Shown here one piece after another: positions 30,957-40,415 of a stretch of DNA of 64,000 nt. The stretch comes from an uncultured Photobacterium sp. GTDB taxonomy: Bacteria > Pseudomonadota > Gammaproteobacteria > Enterobacterales > Vibrionaceae. Location: contig NZ_CAMRAN010000014.1 of the NCBI RefSeq assembly GCF_947039875.1, forward strand, positions 1 through 64,000, given 5' to 3'. The notes beneath the pieces are model-generated. The model was not told the origin of the DNA, ran no database searches, and worked only from the letters and a program-made list of their open reading frames with translations. The first letter of the stretch is position 1, and each line of letters starts with the position of its first letter. A program made the position numbers and the translations under genes.

Positions 30957-32272
30957 TGTTTAAAATGGCCCGTAACGGATTATCGGTAGTTTGTGGTTGG
31001 TTTTTGAAACCAGCCAAACCGATTCTGTATGACCGCCAATTAGTGTGGATAGCAATAGCCCTGATGATGACAGGACTAGTTATGGTAACGTCAGCATCCA
31101 TACCTGTCGCCACTCGTCTTACTGGTGTTCCTTTCTTCTTCGCACTTCGTCATGGCTTCTTTTTAGTCTGTTCGTTAGTGATCGCTGCATTTGTTATACG
31201 GATCCCATTAGCTAAATGGGAGAAGTACAGTGTACCAATGTTATTGACTGCAATATTTTTATTGGTTGTTGTATTAGCTATCGGCCATTCGGTCAATGGT
31301 GCTGCACGTTGGATTCCATTAGGGGTGTTTAACTTACAACCGGCAGAAGTTGCAAAATTGTCATTATTTGTGTTTCTTGCAGGCTATTTAGTTCGTCAAT
31401 ATAACCAAGTTCGAGGCAGTTTTATCGGTTTTGCTAAGCCATTAATTGTACTTGGTATTATGGGGTTTCTGTTGTTACAACAGCCTGACTTAGGTTCGTT
31501 CGTGGTGATGTTTGTTGGTACCATCGGGATGCTATTTATTGCTGGAGCACGGTTATGGCAATTCTTGGTCATGCTCGCAACTGCATTAGTCGGCATTGGG
31601 ATGCTAATTATGTTTGAACCCTATCGCATGCGACGAGTAACCTCATTTTTAAATCCATGGCAAGATCCTTATGGTAGTGGTTATCAGCTAACCCAATCCT
31701 TAATGGCATTTGGTCGTGGTGAGTGGTTTGGACAAGGGCTGGGTAATTCGATTCAAAAACTCGCTTACTTACCAGAAGCACATACTGACTTTGTTTTTGC
31801 CGTGTTAGCCGAAGAATTAGGTCTTGCTGGGGTAATCGTTGTTTTAACGTTATTGTTTGCACTAGTGTTTAAAGCGATTGTTATTGGACGTAAATGTCTT
31901 GAAGATGGTCTATTGTTTGGTGGCTATTTGGCATTTGGTTTTGGTATTTGGTTTGCGTTTCAAACCTTGGTTAACGTTGGTGCTGCTGCTGGTATTGTAC
32001 CGACTAAAGGCTTAACTTTGCCTCTGATCAGTTATGGTGGTTCAAGTCTCTTTATCATGGCTGCTGCGGTAGCGATTTTGATTCGAATTGATTTTGAACA
32101 GCGGGTTGCGGCTAAATTTGCATCAGAGCAACCAGCCGAGGTTGACGATGAAGCATTGGATAATATGGAAGTAGCAGTTGAACAAGTTTCTTTAGGTTCT
32201 CAAGTGCTTGCAACTGCTGATAATTTACAACTAGAACAAGATAAAAAGTATTCTAATGACGACAAAGAATAA
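30956..32272 (+). CDS. ftsW: Septal peptidoglycan glycosyltransferase FtsW
   Basis: SEDS-family polymerase that works with FtsI to build septal peptidoglycan. It has 438 residues (E. coli 414) with about ten membrane segments. The family motifs [21 protein letters not shown] (in the 115-135 region), QPDLGSFVV near residue 180 and the [18 protein letters not shown] loop (about 273-290, containing the catalytic aspartate region) are all present. The C-terminus has an acidic extension of some 40 residues. The 3' end overlaps murG by 17 bases. A second ATG 9 bases in is an alternative start. Confidence 0.97.
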   Translation: MFKMARNGLSVVCGWFLKPAKPILYDRQLVWIAIALMMTGLVMVTSASIPVATRLTGVPFFFALRHGFFLVCSLVIAAFVIRIPLAKWEKYSVPMLLTAIFLLVVVLAIGHSVNGAARWIPLGVFNLQPAEVAKLSLFVFLAGYLVRQYNQVRGSFIGFAKPLIVLGIMGFLLLQQPDLGSFVVMFVGTIGMLFIAGARLWQFLVMLATALVGIGMLIMFEPYRMRRVTSFLNPWQDPYGSGYQLTQSLMAFGRGEWFGQGLGNSIQKLAYLPEAHTDFVFAVLAEELGLAGVIVVLTLLFALVFKAIVIGRKCLEDGLLFGGYLAFGFGIWFAFQTLVNVGAAAGIVPTKGLTLPLISYGGSSLFIMAAAVAILIRIDFEQRVAAKFASEQPAEVDDEALDNMEVAVEQVSLGSQVLATADNLQLEQDKKYSNDDKE

Positions 32273-33323
32273 ACGTTTATTGGTGATGGCTGGTGGTACT
32301 GGCGGTCACGTCTTTCCTGGGCTAGCAGTGGCACGTCGATTGCAGCAACAAGGATGGGAAATTCGCTGGTTGGGTACCGCGGATCGTATGGAAGCAGATT
32401 TAGTGCCGAAACACGGTATTGATATCGATTTTATTAAAGTAAAAGGCTTACGTGGTAGCGGTGTTTTATCATTATTAGGTGCGCCATTTAAAATTATTAA
32501 AGCGATCATGCAAGCACGTAAATACATTAAAGCATGGCAACCGGATGTGGTACTTGGCATGGGGGGCTATGTTAGTGGTCCTGGCGGTGTCGCAGCATGG
32601 TCATTAGGTATTCCGGTGGTATTACATGAGCAAAATGCAGTGGCAGGTCTGACCAATCAATGGTTGGCTAAAATTGCAACCAAAGTACTGCAAGCTTTTC
32701 CGGGCGCTTTCAAAGACAAGCAAGTGGTGGGTAATCCAGTCCGTGAAGATGTAACTTTATTGCCGGCACCTAAACAACGTTTTGCTGAACGTACAGGGCC
32801 TATTCGTGTATTGGTGATGGGCGGCAGTCAAGGGGCACGTATTTTAAACCAGACCATGCCAGAAGTGGCAGGAATTCTAGGGGATAACGTCACCATTTGG
32901 CATCAAGCGGGTAAAGGCAGTCAGCAATCGACACAAGAAGCTTATGTGAAGCATTGTCAAACACCCCATAAAGTAACGGAGTTTATTGATGATGTCGCAG
33001 CCGCTTATGGTTGGGCTGATTTAGTTGTTTGTCGCTCTGGTGCGCTAACGGTATCAGAATTATCGGCGGCGGGTGTTGGCGCTATTTTTATTCCGTTTAT
33101 GCACAAAGATCGCCAGCAAGCCTTAAATGCCGAACATTTAGTCGAATGTGGTGCCGCTAAAATGATCGAACAACCACAACTAACGGTTGATGGCTTAGCC
33201 CAACAAATTAATTTATTAAATCGTATTGCGCTTGAACACATGGCTTGTGCCGCGCGTAATGCTGCTATCATTGACGCAGACCAACGTGTTGCCGATGTGA
33301 TTAAATCACTAGCAAAGAATTAA
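32256..33323 (+). CDS. murG: Lipid II synthase MurG
   Basis: Peripheral inner-membrane GT-B glycosyltransferase that adds GlcNAc to lipid I. It has 355 residues, as in E. coli. N-terminal glycine-rich loop [16 protein letters not shown] (residues 11-26), second loop [11 protein letters not shown] near 106, HEQNAVAG near 129, and the UDP-GlcNAc site [10 protein letters not shown] near 190 and the [11 protein letters not shown] stretch near residue 260 are all intact. The first 17 bases overlap the end of ftsW; murC starts 11 bases after murG. Confidence 0.98.
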   Translation: MTTKNKRLLVMAGGTGGHVFPGLAVARRLQQQGWEIRWLGTADRMEADLVPKHGIDIDFIKVKGLRGSGVLSLLGAPFKIIKAIMQARKYIKAWQPDVVLGMGGYVSGPGGVAAWSLGIPVVLHEQNAVAGLTNQWLAKIATKVLQAFPGAFKDKQVVGNPVREDVTLLPAPKQRFAERTGPIRVLVMGGSQGARILNQTMPEVAGILGDNVTIWHQAGKGSQQSTQEAYVKHCQTPHKVTEFIDDVAAAYGWADLVVCRSGALTVSELSAAGVGAIFIPFMHKDRQQALNAEHLVECGAAKMIEQPQLTVDGLAQQINLLNRIALEHMACAARNAAIIDADQRVADVIKSLAKN

Positions 33324-33334
33324 ACAGGAACAAA

Positions 33335-34801
33335 GTGATGAGTAAACTGGATGACCAGCAATTAGCAAAGATTCGAACTATGGTGCCCGAGATGCGTCGA
33401 GTCGAACGAATTCACTTTGTTGGTATTGGTGGTGCTGGCATGAGCGGCATCGCAGAAGTATTGATTAACGAAGGTTACCGTATCAGTGGTTCAGATATCG
33501 CACCTAATGCCGTGACCAATCGTCTTACTGCAAAAGGTGTAGAGATCTTTTTTGGCCATGAGGCTAAAAATGTAACTGGTGCAAGTGTGGTGGTAGCATC
33601 AACGGCTATCAACAAACAAAATCCAGAATTATTAGCCGCAACAGAATTACGTATTCCTGTTGTGCGCCGTGCTGAAATGTTGGCTGAGTTAATGCGTTAC
33701 CGTCATGGTATTGCGATTGCGGGAACGCATGGTAAAACCACCACTACCGCACTGACTACTCAAATTTATTCTGAAGCCGGTCTTGATCCAACATTTGTTA
33801 ATGGCGGCTTAGTTAAAAGTGCAGGTACTAATGCGCGTTTAGGCTGTAGTCGTTACTTAATCGCAGAAGCCGATGAAAGCGATGCGTCGTTTTTACACTT
33901 ACAACCAATGGTGTGTGTAGTCACTAACATTGAAGCTGATCATATGGATACTTATGGCGGCGACTTTGAAGTGTTAAAACAAACCTTCATTGATTTCCTC
34001 CATAACCTGCCATTTTATGGTCTAGCAGTGATGTGCATTGATGATCCTGTGGTACGTGAATTATTGCCGCGCGTGGGCCGTCCAATGTTGACTTATGGTT
34101 TTGCTGAAGATGCTGATGTACGCTTAGTAAACTATACCCAAACGGGCCAACAAGGTCACTTTACGGTATTACGTAATGATAAGCCGGCATTGAATATTGC
34201 CCTTAATATTCCCGGTAAACACAATGCGTTAAATGCAACGGCAGCGATTGCTGTAGCTACCGAAGAAGGTGTCAGTGATGATGCTATCATGCGCGCTTTA
34301 GTTGAATTTGAAGGTACAGGTCGTCGTTTTGATCTCTTAGGTGAGTTTGAAACTGGCAATGGTAACGTAATGCTAGTTGATGATTATGGCCATCATCCAA
34401 GCGAAGTCGATGTGACAATTCAAGCTGCCCGTGCAGGTTGGCCTGATAAGCGTTTAGTGATGATATTCCAGCCACACCGCTACAGTCGTACCCGTGATTT
34501 ATACGATGATTTTGCCAATGTATTAGAGCAAGTCGATGTGCTGGTGATGCTAGATGTGTATACGGCAGGTGAAACACCGATTGCTGGTGCTGATAGCCGT
34601 TCATTGTGCCGAACTATTCGCTCACGTGCGAAAATTGATCCTGTTTTTGTGCCACAAGCAGAGCATTTGCCTGCAATTTTAGCCAATATTATCCAAAATG
34701 ATGATTTGGTTCTAACACAAGGTGCGGGTGATGTTGGAAAAATAGCGCGCCAACTAGCCGATTTAAAGCTAAATATCACAACTATGCATCAGTATGTTTA
34801 G
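33335..34801 (+). CDS. murC: UDP-N-acetylmuramate-L-alanine ligase MurC
   Basis: Adds L-alanine to UDP-MurNAc, the first of the four Mur ligases. It has 488 residues (E. coli 491). The N-terminal domain has [17 protein letters not shown] (about 22-38), the ATP loop is [13 protein letters not shown] near residue 128, and [10 protein letters not shown] near residue 179 and the [10 protein letters not shown] motif near residue 349 follow. It ends 231 bases before ftsQ; in E. coli this place is filled by ddlB, which is missing here. Confidence 0.97.
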   Translation: MMSKLDDQQLAKIRTMVPEMRRVERIHFVGIGGAGMSGIAEVLINEGYRISGSDIAPNAVTNRLTAKGVEIFFGHEAKNVTGASVVVASTAINKQNPELLAATELRIPVVRRAEMLAELMRYRHGIAIAGTHGKTTTTALTTQIYSEAGLDPTFVNGGLVKSAGTNARLGCSRYLIAEADESDASFLHLQPMVCVVTNIEADHMDTYGGDFEVLKQTFIDFLHNLPFYGLAVMCIDDPVVRELLPRVGRPMLTYGFAEDADVRLVNYTQTGQQGHFTVLRNDKPALNIALNIPGKHNALNATAAIAVATEEGVSDDAIMRALVEFEGTGRRFDLLGEFETGNGNVMLVDDYGHHPSEVDVTIQAARAGWPDKRLVMIFQPHRYSRTRDLYDDFANVLEQVDVLVMLDVYTAGETPIAGADSRSLCRTIRSRAKIDPVFVPQAEHLPAILANIIQNDDLVLTQGAGDVGKIARQLADLKLNITTMHQYV

Positions 34802-35032
34802 TTGGTATTTTTCGCTTTTGTCGATGGCATAAATAACGATCTCTGGCTGTAAAATGATAATTCCAGTGCCAGTGATCGCTATTTTTTGCGATTTTTCGAT
34901 AAATAGATAAATTTATTGTCAGGTTATGCTCGGAAAACGCCTTATGAGTGTTGGAGTGGGTCGAGTTGCTCGGTATAATCGTTCAACTTTGCTCGTTATA
35001 CCTGACTGAGCGCACCATCATAAAATACCTTT
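34802..35032. other. murC-ftsQ intergenic gap (ddl position)
   Basis: A 231-base non-coding gap inside an otherwise almost gapless cluster. I see no remnant of ddl. It has an imperfect inverted pair, GTCAGGT (34918-34924) and ACCTGAC (35000-35006), and three sequences resembling GCTCGNTATA. TATAAT-like letters (GGTATAATC, 34972-34980) could be a -10 element for a local ftsQAZ promoter, as in other dcw clusters; this is inference. Confidence 0.4.
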
Positions 35033-35860
35033 ATGGAATGGTTTGGCTTAAATGGTAAGGTAAATAGACACGCGATGACTGAACAAGTCGTAAATAAAGA
35101 GCATATATCATCCTCTCCTCGTTGTTTGAAGCGTTGGGGCGGATTAGCGTTTTTTCTCTTTGTCATTGGTTCTACGGTTTGGTTTGTCAGTGCTACCAAA
35201 GACTGGATGACAGATGCAAACCGATTACCCTTGTCAAATTTAGTCATTCAAGGACAGCTACATTATCTCACTAAAGATGATGTTAGGCAGTCAATTTTAC
35301 ATCTTCACCACCTGGGTAGTTTTATGACCCAAGATGTAAATAGTATTCAAGCATCTGTCGAGGCATTGCCTTGGGTTGCTCAAGCGGCTGTACGTAAACA
35401 ATGGCCTGACACAATTAAAGTGTTTTTGATTGAAAACCAGCCTGTCGCTGAATGGAATGGAACTTATTTAGTTAACCGTGAGGGGGCTGTTTTTAAAGCG
35501 CCAGCATTGCAAGTGGCAGGATTAGGGTTAACTAATCTGATTGGCCCTAAAGGCAGTAGCGAAGAAGTTTTAGCTGGACTCAAAGAAATGCGTCCGGTAC
35601 TGAAAAAAGCGGGTTTTGGGATTACGTCATTATCATTTAATGAACGTCGTGCTTGGCGCGTGGTATTAACAAACGGCATTAGACTTGAATTGGGGCATGA
35701 CGCTCGAATGCAACGTATAAAACGTTTTATTGAGATTTATCCTGAGTTATTAAAGCAGGGTAAACCGATTGATTATGTAGATTTGCGTTATGATACTGGC
35801 GCAGCTGTGGGTTGGAAAACTATGCCGGAGTATGATAAACATGCGCCGGATAAAAAATAA
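35033..35860 (+). CDS. ftsQ: Cell division protein FtsQ
   Basis: Bitopic division protein that scaffolds FtsL-FtsB and links early and late divisome steps. It has 275 residues from the ATG at 35033, or 261 from the ATG at 35075; neither has a convincing ribosome-binding site. A membrane segment is at about residues 35-55 (LAFFLFVIGSTVWFVS). The POTRA domain (LSNLVIQGQLHYLTKDDVRQ) and the beta domain (KTIKVFLIENQPVAEWNG-like region, NREGAVFK) follow. It is followed by ftsA 12 bases on. Confidence 0.95.
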   Translation: MEWFGLNGKVNRHAMTEQVVNKEHISSSPRCLKRWGGLAFFLFVIGSTVWFVSATKDWMTDANRLPLSNLVIQGQLHYLTKDDVRQSILHLHHLGSFMTQDVNSIQASVEALPWVAQAAVRKQWPDTIKVFLIENQPVAEWNGTYLVNREGAVFKAPALQVAGLGLTNLIGPKGSSEEVLAGLKEMRPVLKKAGFGITSLSFNERRAWRVVLTNGIRLELGHDARMQRIKRFIEIYPELLKQGKPIDYVDLRYDTGAAVGWKTMPEYDKHAPDKK

Positions 35861-35872
35861 GAGCGTGCACTG

Positions 35873-37129
35873 ATGACTAAGGCTGCAGATAAAAAACTCA
35901 TCGTTGGTCTTGATATCGGCACTTCCAAAGTTTGCGCTTTGGTTGGGGAGGTTCTACCTGATGGCAATGTTAATGTCATTGGTGTGGGTAGCAGCCCATC
36001 ACGCGGAATGGATAAAGGTGGGGTTAATGACCTCGAGTCAGTAGTAAAGTCAGTTCAGCGTGCTGTTGATCAGGCTGAACTTATGGCTGATTGCCAAATT
36101 GGTTCCGTGTGTTTATCGCTATCAGGTAAACATATTAGTTGCCAAACAGAAAAAGGCATGGTGCCTATTTCTGATAAAGAAGTAACTCAAGATGACGTCG
36201 ATAATGTTATTCATACGGCGAAATCAGTAAAAATAAGCGATGAGCAACGTACGTTGCACGTGATTCCACAAGAATTTGCGATTGATTACCAAGAGGGCAT
36301 TAAAAACCCGGTTGGTTTATCAGGTGTTCGCATGGAAGCAAGTGTTCATTTGATCACTTGTCATAATGACATGGCGCGTAACATCGTTAAAGCAGTAGAG
36401 CGTTGTGGTTTAACTGTTGATCATCTGATTTTCTCAGGATTAGCAGCAAGCCATGCTGTACTGACCCCAGATGAGCGTGAGCTCGGCGTATGCGTGGTCG
36501 ATATCGGCGGCGGTACAATGGATCTTGCCATTTGGTCTGGTGGCGCATTACGTCATGCGGAAGTGATTCCCTATGCTGGTAATGTCGTGACTAGTGATAT
36601 TGCTTATGCGTTTGGTACACCACCGGGTGACGCTGAAGACATTAAAGTGAAATACGGTTGTGCATTAAGTGAATTGGTGAGCAAAGATGCTAAGGTTGAT
36701 GTACCGAGTGTTGGTGGTCGTCCATCTAGAAGCTTGCAAAGTCAAACACTAGCAGAAGTAATAGAGCCTCGATATAGTGAATTGCTAGGGTTAGTAAATC
36801 AAAAATTACTAACCGTACAAGATCAATTGCGAGAGGCTGGTGTTAAACACCACCTAGCAGCGGGCATCGTCCTTACCGGGGGCGCTGCACAAATGGAAGG
36901 TTTAACTGAATGTGCTGAGCGGGTTTTCCGTAATCAAGTACGTATCGGTCAGCCTCTTGATCTGAGTGGATTGACTGACTATGTTCAGGCTCCACCCTAT
37001 GCTACTGCAGTAGGATTACTGCACTACGGAAAGGATAGTCAATCATTTGATGAAAATGCACAAGAACCGAAACGCTCGGTAACTGGGTTATTTTCACGAA
37101 TTAGTGGTTGGTTCGAAAAGAATTTTTAA
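35873..37129 (+). CDS. ftsA: Cell division protein FtsA
   Basis: Actin-like protein that anchors FtsZ to the inner membrane. It has 418 residues (E. coli 420). Motifs: VGLDIGTSKVCALVGE (phosphate 1, residues 11-26), VVDIGGGTMDLAIW (phosphate 2, about 203-216), and LTGGAAQMEGL near residue 335 (adenosine region). The amphipathic membrane-targeting helix GLFSRISGWFEKNF ends the protein. It is followed by ftsZ after 32 bases. Confidence 0.98.
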   Translation: MTKAADKKLIVGLDIGTSKVCALVGEVLPDGNVNVIGVGSSPSRGMDKGGVNDLESVVKSVQRAVDQAELMADCQIGSVCLSLSGKHISCQTEKGMVPISDKEVTQDDVDNVIHTAKSVKISDEQRTLHVIPQEFAIDYQEGIKNPVGLSGVRMEASVHLITCHNDMARNIVKAVERCGLTVDHLIFSGLAASHAVLTPDERELGVCVVDIGGGTMDLAIWSGGALRHAEVIPYAGNVVTSDIAYAFGTPPGDAEDIKVKYGCALSELVSKDAKVDVPSVGGRPSRSLQSQTLAEVIEPRYSELLGLVNQKLLTVQDQLREAGVKHHLAAGIVLTGGAAQMEGLTECAERVFRNQVRIGQPLDLSGLTDYVQAPPYATAVGLLHYGKDSQSFDENAQEPKRSVTGLFSRISGWFEKNF

Positions 37130-37161
37130 ACCTGATGCGAACAGGATAACGGAGAGAACAA

Positions 37162-38292
37162 ATGTTTGAACCGATGATGGAAATGTCTGATGAAGCTGTA
37201 ATTAAGGTCATTGGCGTTGGCGGCGGCGGCGGTAATGCAGTCGATCACATGGTGCGTGAGTCTATTGAAGGCGTGCAGTTCATTAGTGTTAATACTGATG
37301 CACAAGCTCTTCGTAAAACAAGCGTAAGTACTGTTATTCAAATCGGTGGTGATATCACTAAAGGTTTGGGTGCTGGTGCAAACCCACAAGTGGGTCGTGA
37401 TTCAGCGCTAGAAGATCGCGAAGCAATCAAGAAAGAGCTTGAAGGCTCTGATATGATCTTCATTGCAGCGGGCATGGGTGGTGGTACCGGTACTGGTGCT
37501 GCGCCAATCATTGCTGAAGTAGCGAAAGAGCTTGGTATTCTTACCGTTGCTGTTGTGACTAAACCATTTAGCTTCGAAGGTAAGAAGCGTATGGCATTTG
37601 CAGAGCAAGGTATTGACGAGCTTTCTAAGCATGTTGATTCATTAATTACTATTCCTAACGAAAAGCTACTTAAAGTACTTGGTCGTGGTATCACATTACT
37701 TGATGCCTTTGCGAAAGCAAACGACGTACTTAAGAATGCGGTTCAAGGTATTGCTGAGCTAATCACTCGCCCTGGCATGATCAACGTCGACTTTGCGGAC
37801 GTACGTACCGTAATGTCTGAAATGGGTCATGCAATGATGGGTAGTGGTGTTGCTGCTGGTGATGACCGTGCTGAAGAAGCTGCTGAAATGGCAATTTCTA
37901 GCCCATTACTAGAAGATATCGATCTAGCTGGCGCACGTGGTGTTTTAGTTAACATTACTGCTGGTATGGATATGCGTCTTGACGAATTCGAAACTGTGGG
38001 TAACACAGTTAAAGCATTCGCTTCTGATAACGCTACCGTGGTTATTGGTACTTCACTTGACCCAGATATGACTGATGAACTACGTGTAACTGTAGTTGCA
38101 ACAGGCATTGGTAAAGAGTGTAAGCCTGATATCACATTAGTAACGTCATCAAAGCCAGCACCTGCTGTTGCACAGGAAAAACCTGCTGCAATCGCTGAAG
38201 AAAAGCCTGTTGAGACTCAACAAGCTAAACCTCAGGGTGCGGATCATGACTACTTAGATATCCCTGCATTCTTGCGTAAGCAAGCGGACTAA
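37162..38292 (+). CDS. ftsZ: Cell division tubulin homologue FtsZ
   Basis: GTPase that polymerises into the Z-ring. It has 376 residues (E. coli 383). The tubulin signature [10 protein letters not shown] is near residue 107, with [14 protein letters not shown] at the start, [11 protein letters not shown] (T7 loop, about 207-217), and the C-terminal conserved peptide [14 protein letters not shown] that binds FtsA, ZipA and ZapD. A variable linker of about 45 residues rich in Ala, Pro and Lys precedes it. GGAGAG lies 11-6 bases before the ATG. A terminator follows. Confidence 0.99.
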   Translation: MFEPMMEMSDEAVIKVIGVGGGGGNAVDHMVRESIEGVQFISVNTDAQALRKTSVSTVIQIGGDITKGLGAGANPQVGRDSALEDREAIKKELEGSDMIFIAAGMGGGTGTGAAPIIAEVAKELGILTVAVVTKPFSFEGKKRMAFAEQGIDELSKHVDSLITIPNEKLLKVLGRGITLLDAFAKANDVLKNAVQGIAELITRPGMINVDFADVRTVMSEMGHAMMGSGVAAGDDRAEEAAEMAISSPLLEDIDLAGARGVLVNITAGMDMRLDEFETVGNTVKAFASDNATVVIGTSLDPDMTDELRVTVVATGIGKECKPDITLVTSSKPAPAVAQEKPAAIAEEKPVETQQAKPQGADHDYLDIPAFLRKQAD

Positions 38293-38340
38293 AATAGCCA
38301 ACATATTGATTGCGGTGGCTAATTTAGCTGAGTAAGAGTT

Positions 38341-38375
38341 GCATCTTTTGTTTCACCACAAAAGATGCTCTTTTG
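38341..38375 (+). terminator. Probable intrinsic terminator after ftsZ
   Basis: A perfect 11-bp stem, GCATCTTTTGT with ACAAAAGATGC, 6-base loop, and a short T-rich tail (TCTTTTGTC). The U-tract is weak, so it may leak into lpxC. Confidence 0.7.
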
Positions 38376-38393
38376 TCTTCGCAGTGAATTATT

Positions 38394-38421
38394 TTGGATA
38401 TTTTTTAGGTTATGGTATGAT
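38394..38421 (+). promoter_or_regulatory. Probable lpxC promoter
   Basis: TTGGAT at 38394-38399 and TATGAT at 38416-38421 are separated by 16 bases, with TGG just upstream of the -10. It lies between the ftsZ terminator and lpxC, 97 bases from the start codon. Confidence 0.55.
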
Positions 38422-38517
38422 AAGTGTTCAATTCACCAAGTTGGTGTTGAGAATAGTTTCTATTCACCTAATAAATTTGCAAGCAAAAGTTTGTTTAACC
38501 GTTGAGATATAAAGCAG

Positions 38518-39435
38518 ATGATCAGACAACGTACACTTAAAAGCATTGTGCAGACGACTGGTGTGGGCCTCCACTCTGGACGTAAAGTGACGCTTATCCT
38601 GCGTCCTGCAGCCGCAAATACTGGCGTGATTTATCGCCGTACTGACCTTAATCCACCTGTGGATTTTCCTGCTAATGCAGATTCAGTGCGCGATACCATG
38701 TTATGTACTGCTCTTGTTAACGAACAAGGCGTGCGCATTTCAACTGTTGAGCACTTGAATGCCGCACTAGCCGGTATGGGTATCGATAATGTGATTATCG
38801 AAGTTGATGCGCCTGAAATTCCTATTATGGATGGTAGCGCAAGCCCATTTATTTACCTGCTTCAATCAGCGGGTATTGATACGCTAAATTCGCCAAAGCG
38901 TTTTTTACGTATTAAAAAGCCTGTTCGCATTGAAGATGGCGACAAGTGGGCGGAACTCGTGCCTTATAACGGTTTCCGTCTCGATTTTGCTATCGACTTT
39001 AACCACCCTGCGATTGATTCAGATCAGCAGCGTCTAGTGTTAGATTTTTCAAGCCAGTCTTTTGTTAAAAAGATTAGCCGTGCACGTACTTTTGGTTTCA
39101 TGCGCGATATTGAATACCTTCAGTCACAAAACTTGTGTCTTGGTGGTAGCTTTGATAACGCAATTGTACTGGATGACTACCGTATTCTGAACGATGACGG
39201 TTTGCGTTTTGACAATGAACTTGTAACACATAAAGTATTGGATGCCATTGGTGACCTTTATATGTGTGGTCATAATATCATTGGTGAAATGCGTGCTTAT
39301 AAATCAGGTCATGCGCTGAACAACCAACTACTGCGTGCAGTATTGGCTGACCAAGAAGCGTATGAGTGGTCAACCTTTGAAGATGAGCGTGAAGTGCCCG
39401 TCACTTTTGCTCAGCCGGGTATGGTATTGGCGTAA
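38518..39435 (+). CDS. lpxC: UDP-3-O-acyl-N-acetylglucosamine deacetylase LpxC
   Basis: Zinc deacetylase that catalyses the committed step of lipid A synthesis. It has 305 residues, as in E. coli. The motifs are TVEHLNAAL near residue 78 (zinc His), MDGSASPF near 105, and [11 protein letters not shown] near 238 (second zinc His and Asp). It starts 225 bases after ftsZ with its own promoter candidate. The C-terminal residues end [11 protein letters not shown]; in E. coli the LpxC tail is a degradation signal for FtsH, and the E. coli-like hydrophobic ending FAQPGMVLA suggests the same here. Confidence 0.98.
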   Translation: MIRQRTLKSIVQTTGVGLHSGRKVTLILRPAAANTGVIYRRTDLNPPVDFPANADSVRDTMLCTALVNEQGVRISTVEHLNAALAGMGIDNVIIEVDAPEIPIMDGSASPFIYLLQSAGIDTLNSPKRFLRIKKPVRIEDGDKWAELVPYNGFRLDFAIDFNHPAIDSDQQRLVLDFSSQSFVKKISRARTFGFMRDIEYLQSQNLCLGGSFDNAIVLDDYRILNDDGLRFDNELVTHKVLDAIGDLYMCGHNIIGEMRAYKSGHALNNQLLRAVLADQEAYEWSTFEDEREVPVTFAQPGMVLA

Positions 39436-39456
39436 ATCACGCAACTGCCTTGTATT

Positions 39457-39489
39457 AAAAAACGCCGAGCATATTTGTTCGGCGTTTTT
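39457..39489. terminator. Intrinsic terminator between lpxC and dciA
   Basis: AACGCCGA (39461-39468) pairs with TCGGCGTT (39479-39486), flanked by A residues on the left and T residues on the right, so it can act on both converging genes. Confidence 0.88.
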
Positions 39490-39507
39490 GTATCTGCTAT
39501 TTGTGAT

Positions 39508-39966
39508 TTAGCTGGTTTTCTTTTTCGCCAACTTTGCTAACCGTTCAAGGCAAGCTTTGACTTTATTCGGCGCATTTTCAGCGGTAGCTAATAAGTGTTG
39601 TGCTGCTACATCGCTAATTGGCTTTTGAATAATATCAGGAATTTTGTCTTGTTTACGCATCGCTACTGCTGCAAGGGTTGGGTTTACTTTTACTTCAATA
39701 TCTTGCAATTTAGGTAATAGTTTTTCACGTAATTTGGTTATTAATTGGTAACGTTCATAATTGAGTCGCATTGACCACGCTGCTGATGCGGTTTCAATGA
39801 TCAGTATCCCTTGGCGATAATTACTGACGCGGCAATGTTCGGCACAATTGAGATGGGCTTTAACTGCGCTATCAAGTTTACTTAATGCCGCCGCTCGTTG
39901 TTGAATCGATGTTAGACCATCACTATCAAGTAGATGTGCGGCGGTTTGTGGGCGATGATCTCTCAT
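39508..39966 (-). CDS. dciA: DciA-like helicase-loading protein (DUF721)
   Basis: 152-residue DUF721 protein. DciA loads the replicative helicase DnaB in bacteria that lack DnaC, and Vibrio cholerae uses such a DciA. The N-terminal KH-like DUF721 core includes ILIIETASAAWSMRLNYERYQLITKLR (read in two pieces, about 50-77), with a LLPKLQDIEVKVNP continuation. The C-terminal half is basic and probably disordered. It is convergent with lpxC and divergent from secA. In E. coli the same locus instead has secM between lpxC and secA. Confidence 0.85.
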   Translation of the reverse strand: MRDHRPQTAAHLLDSDGLTSIQQRAAALSKLDSAVKAHLNCAEHCRVSNYRQGILIIETASAAWSMRLNYERYQLITKLREKLLPKLQDIEVKVNPTLAAVAMRKQDKIPDIIQKPISDVAAQHLLATAENAPNKVKACLERLAKLAKKKTS

Positions 39967-40196
39967 GATTTTAGTTCCTGAATATTCAACAGAATAAAAA
40001 TGTCACTTTTGCGGATATGATCTTAATTTTTCACAGATAAAAACATTTGCTGTGGCTTTTATCATAGGCGATGACACTAATATGACTTATCATATCAGAC
40101 ATATAGGTTAATATATGTTGAGTGATATGTCTGCTCGGCAACAGTGAGCATTGAATTTTTTGTACTGAAGGGGCAATAAATTATATTAGTTTAGCA

Positions 40197-40225
40197 TTGA
40201 GCTTAGCGCTTTTTGCTAGGATAGT
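40197..40225 (+). promoter_or_regulatory. Probable secA promoter
   Basis: TTGAGC at 40197-40202 and GATAGT at 40220-40225 are 17 bases apart. A start near 40232 would give a leader of about 185 bases before secA. Confidence 0.45.
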
Positions 40226-40296
40226 AGTGTTAGCCCTTGAAAAACGACTATCGCGACACAATATTTAATATTACACGTTTTAGGATTAACTTCTTA

Positions 40297-40351
40297 GTCA
40301 CCGTTGTGACAATTCCTGTGGGTTAGGGATGGCTTAGATCCCCCAAGGAAT
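40297..40351 (+). promoter_or_regulatory. Structured secA 5' leader
   Basis: Two hairpins can be drawn: GTCAC (40297-40301) with GTGAC (40306-40310), and a larger one in which ATTCCT (40312-40317) pairs with AGGAAT (40346-40351) around the inner stem GGGAT (40326-40330) with ATCCC (40338-40342). It lies 65-119 bases before the secA ATG. No SecM-like arrest peptide is present, so any secA feedback here would need another mechanism. Function is inferred. Confidence 0.45.
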
Positions 40352-40415
40352 GAAACCCGAATTAAGCGATTCAGCAATAGAAACGCTGATATAACAAAGA
40401 GAAAACGGCATCACC

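Larger units (their letters stand above)
39967..40415. other. dciA-secA intergenic region
   Basis: A 449-base gap between divergent genes. I see no ORF resembling SecM; every open frame is short and lacks a signal peptide. It holds a perfect 9-bp inverted repeat (CAGACATAT at 40096-40104, ATATGTCTG at 40125-40133), a possible secA promoter, and a structured secA leader listed separately. Confidence 0.6.

Noticed and set aside
34802..35032. Remnant of ddl between murC and ftsQ
   Set aside because: No ATP-grasp motif or any frame similar to Ddl could be read in this short gap in any of the six frames.
39967..40415. Possible secM-like arrest peptide gene before secA
   Set aside because: I found no frame longer than about 60 codons, and no short frame with a signal peptide and a plausible arrest sequence.
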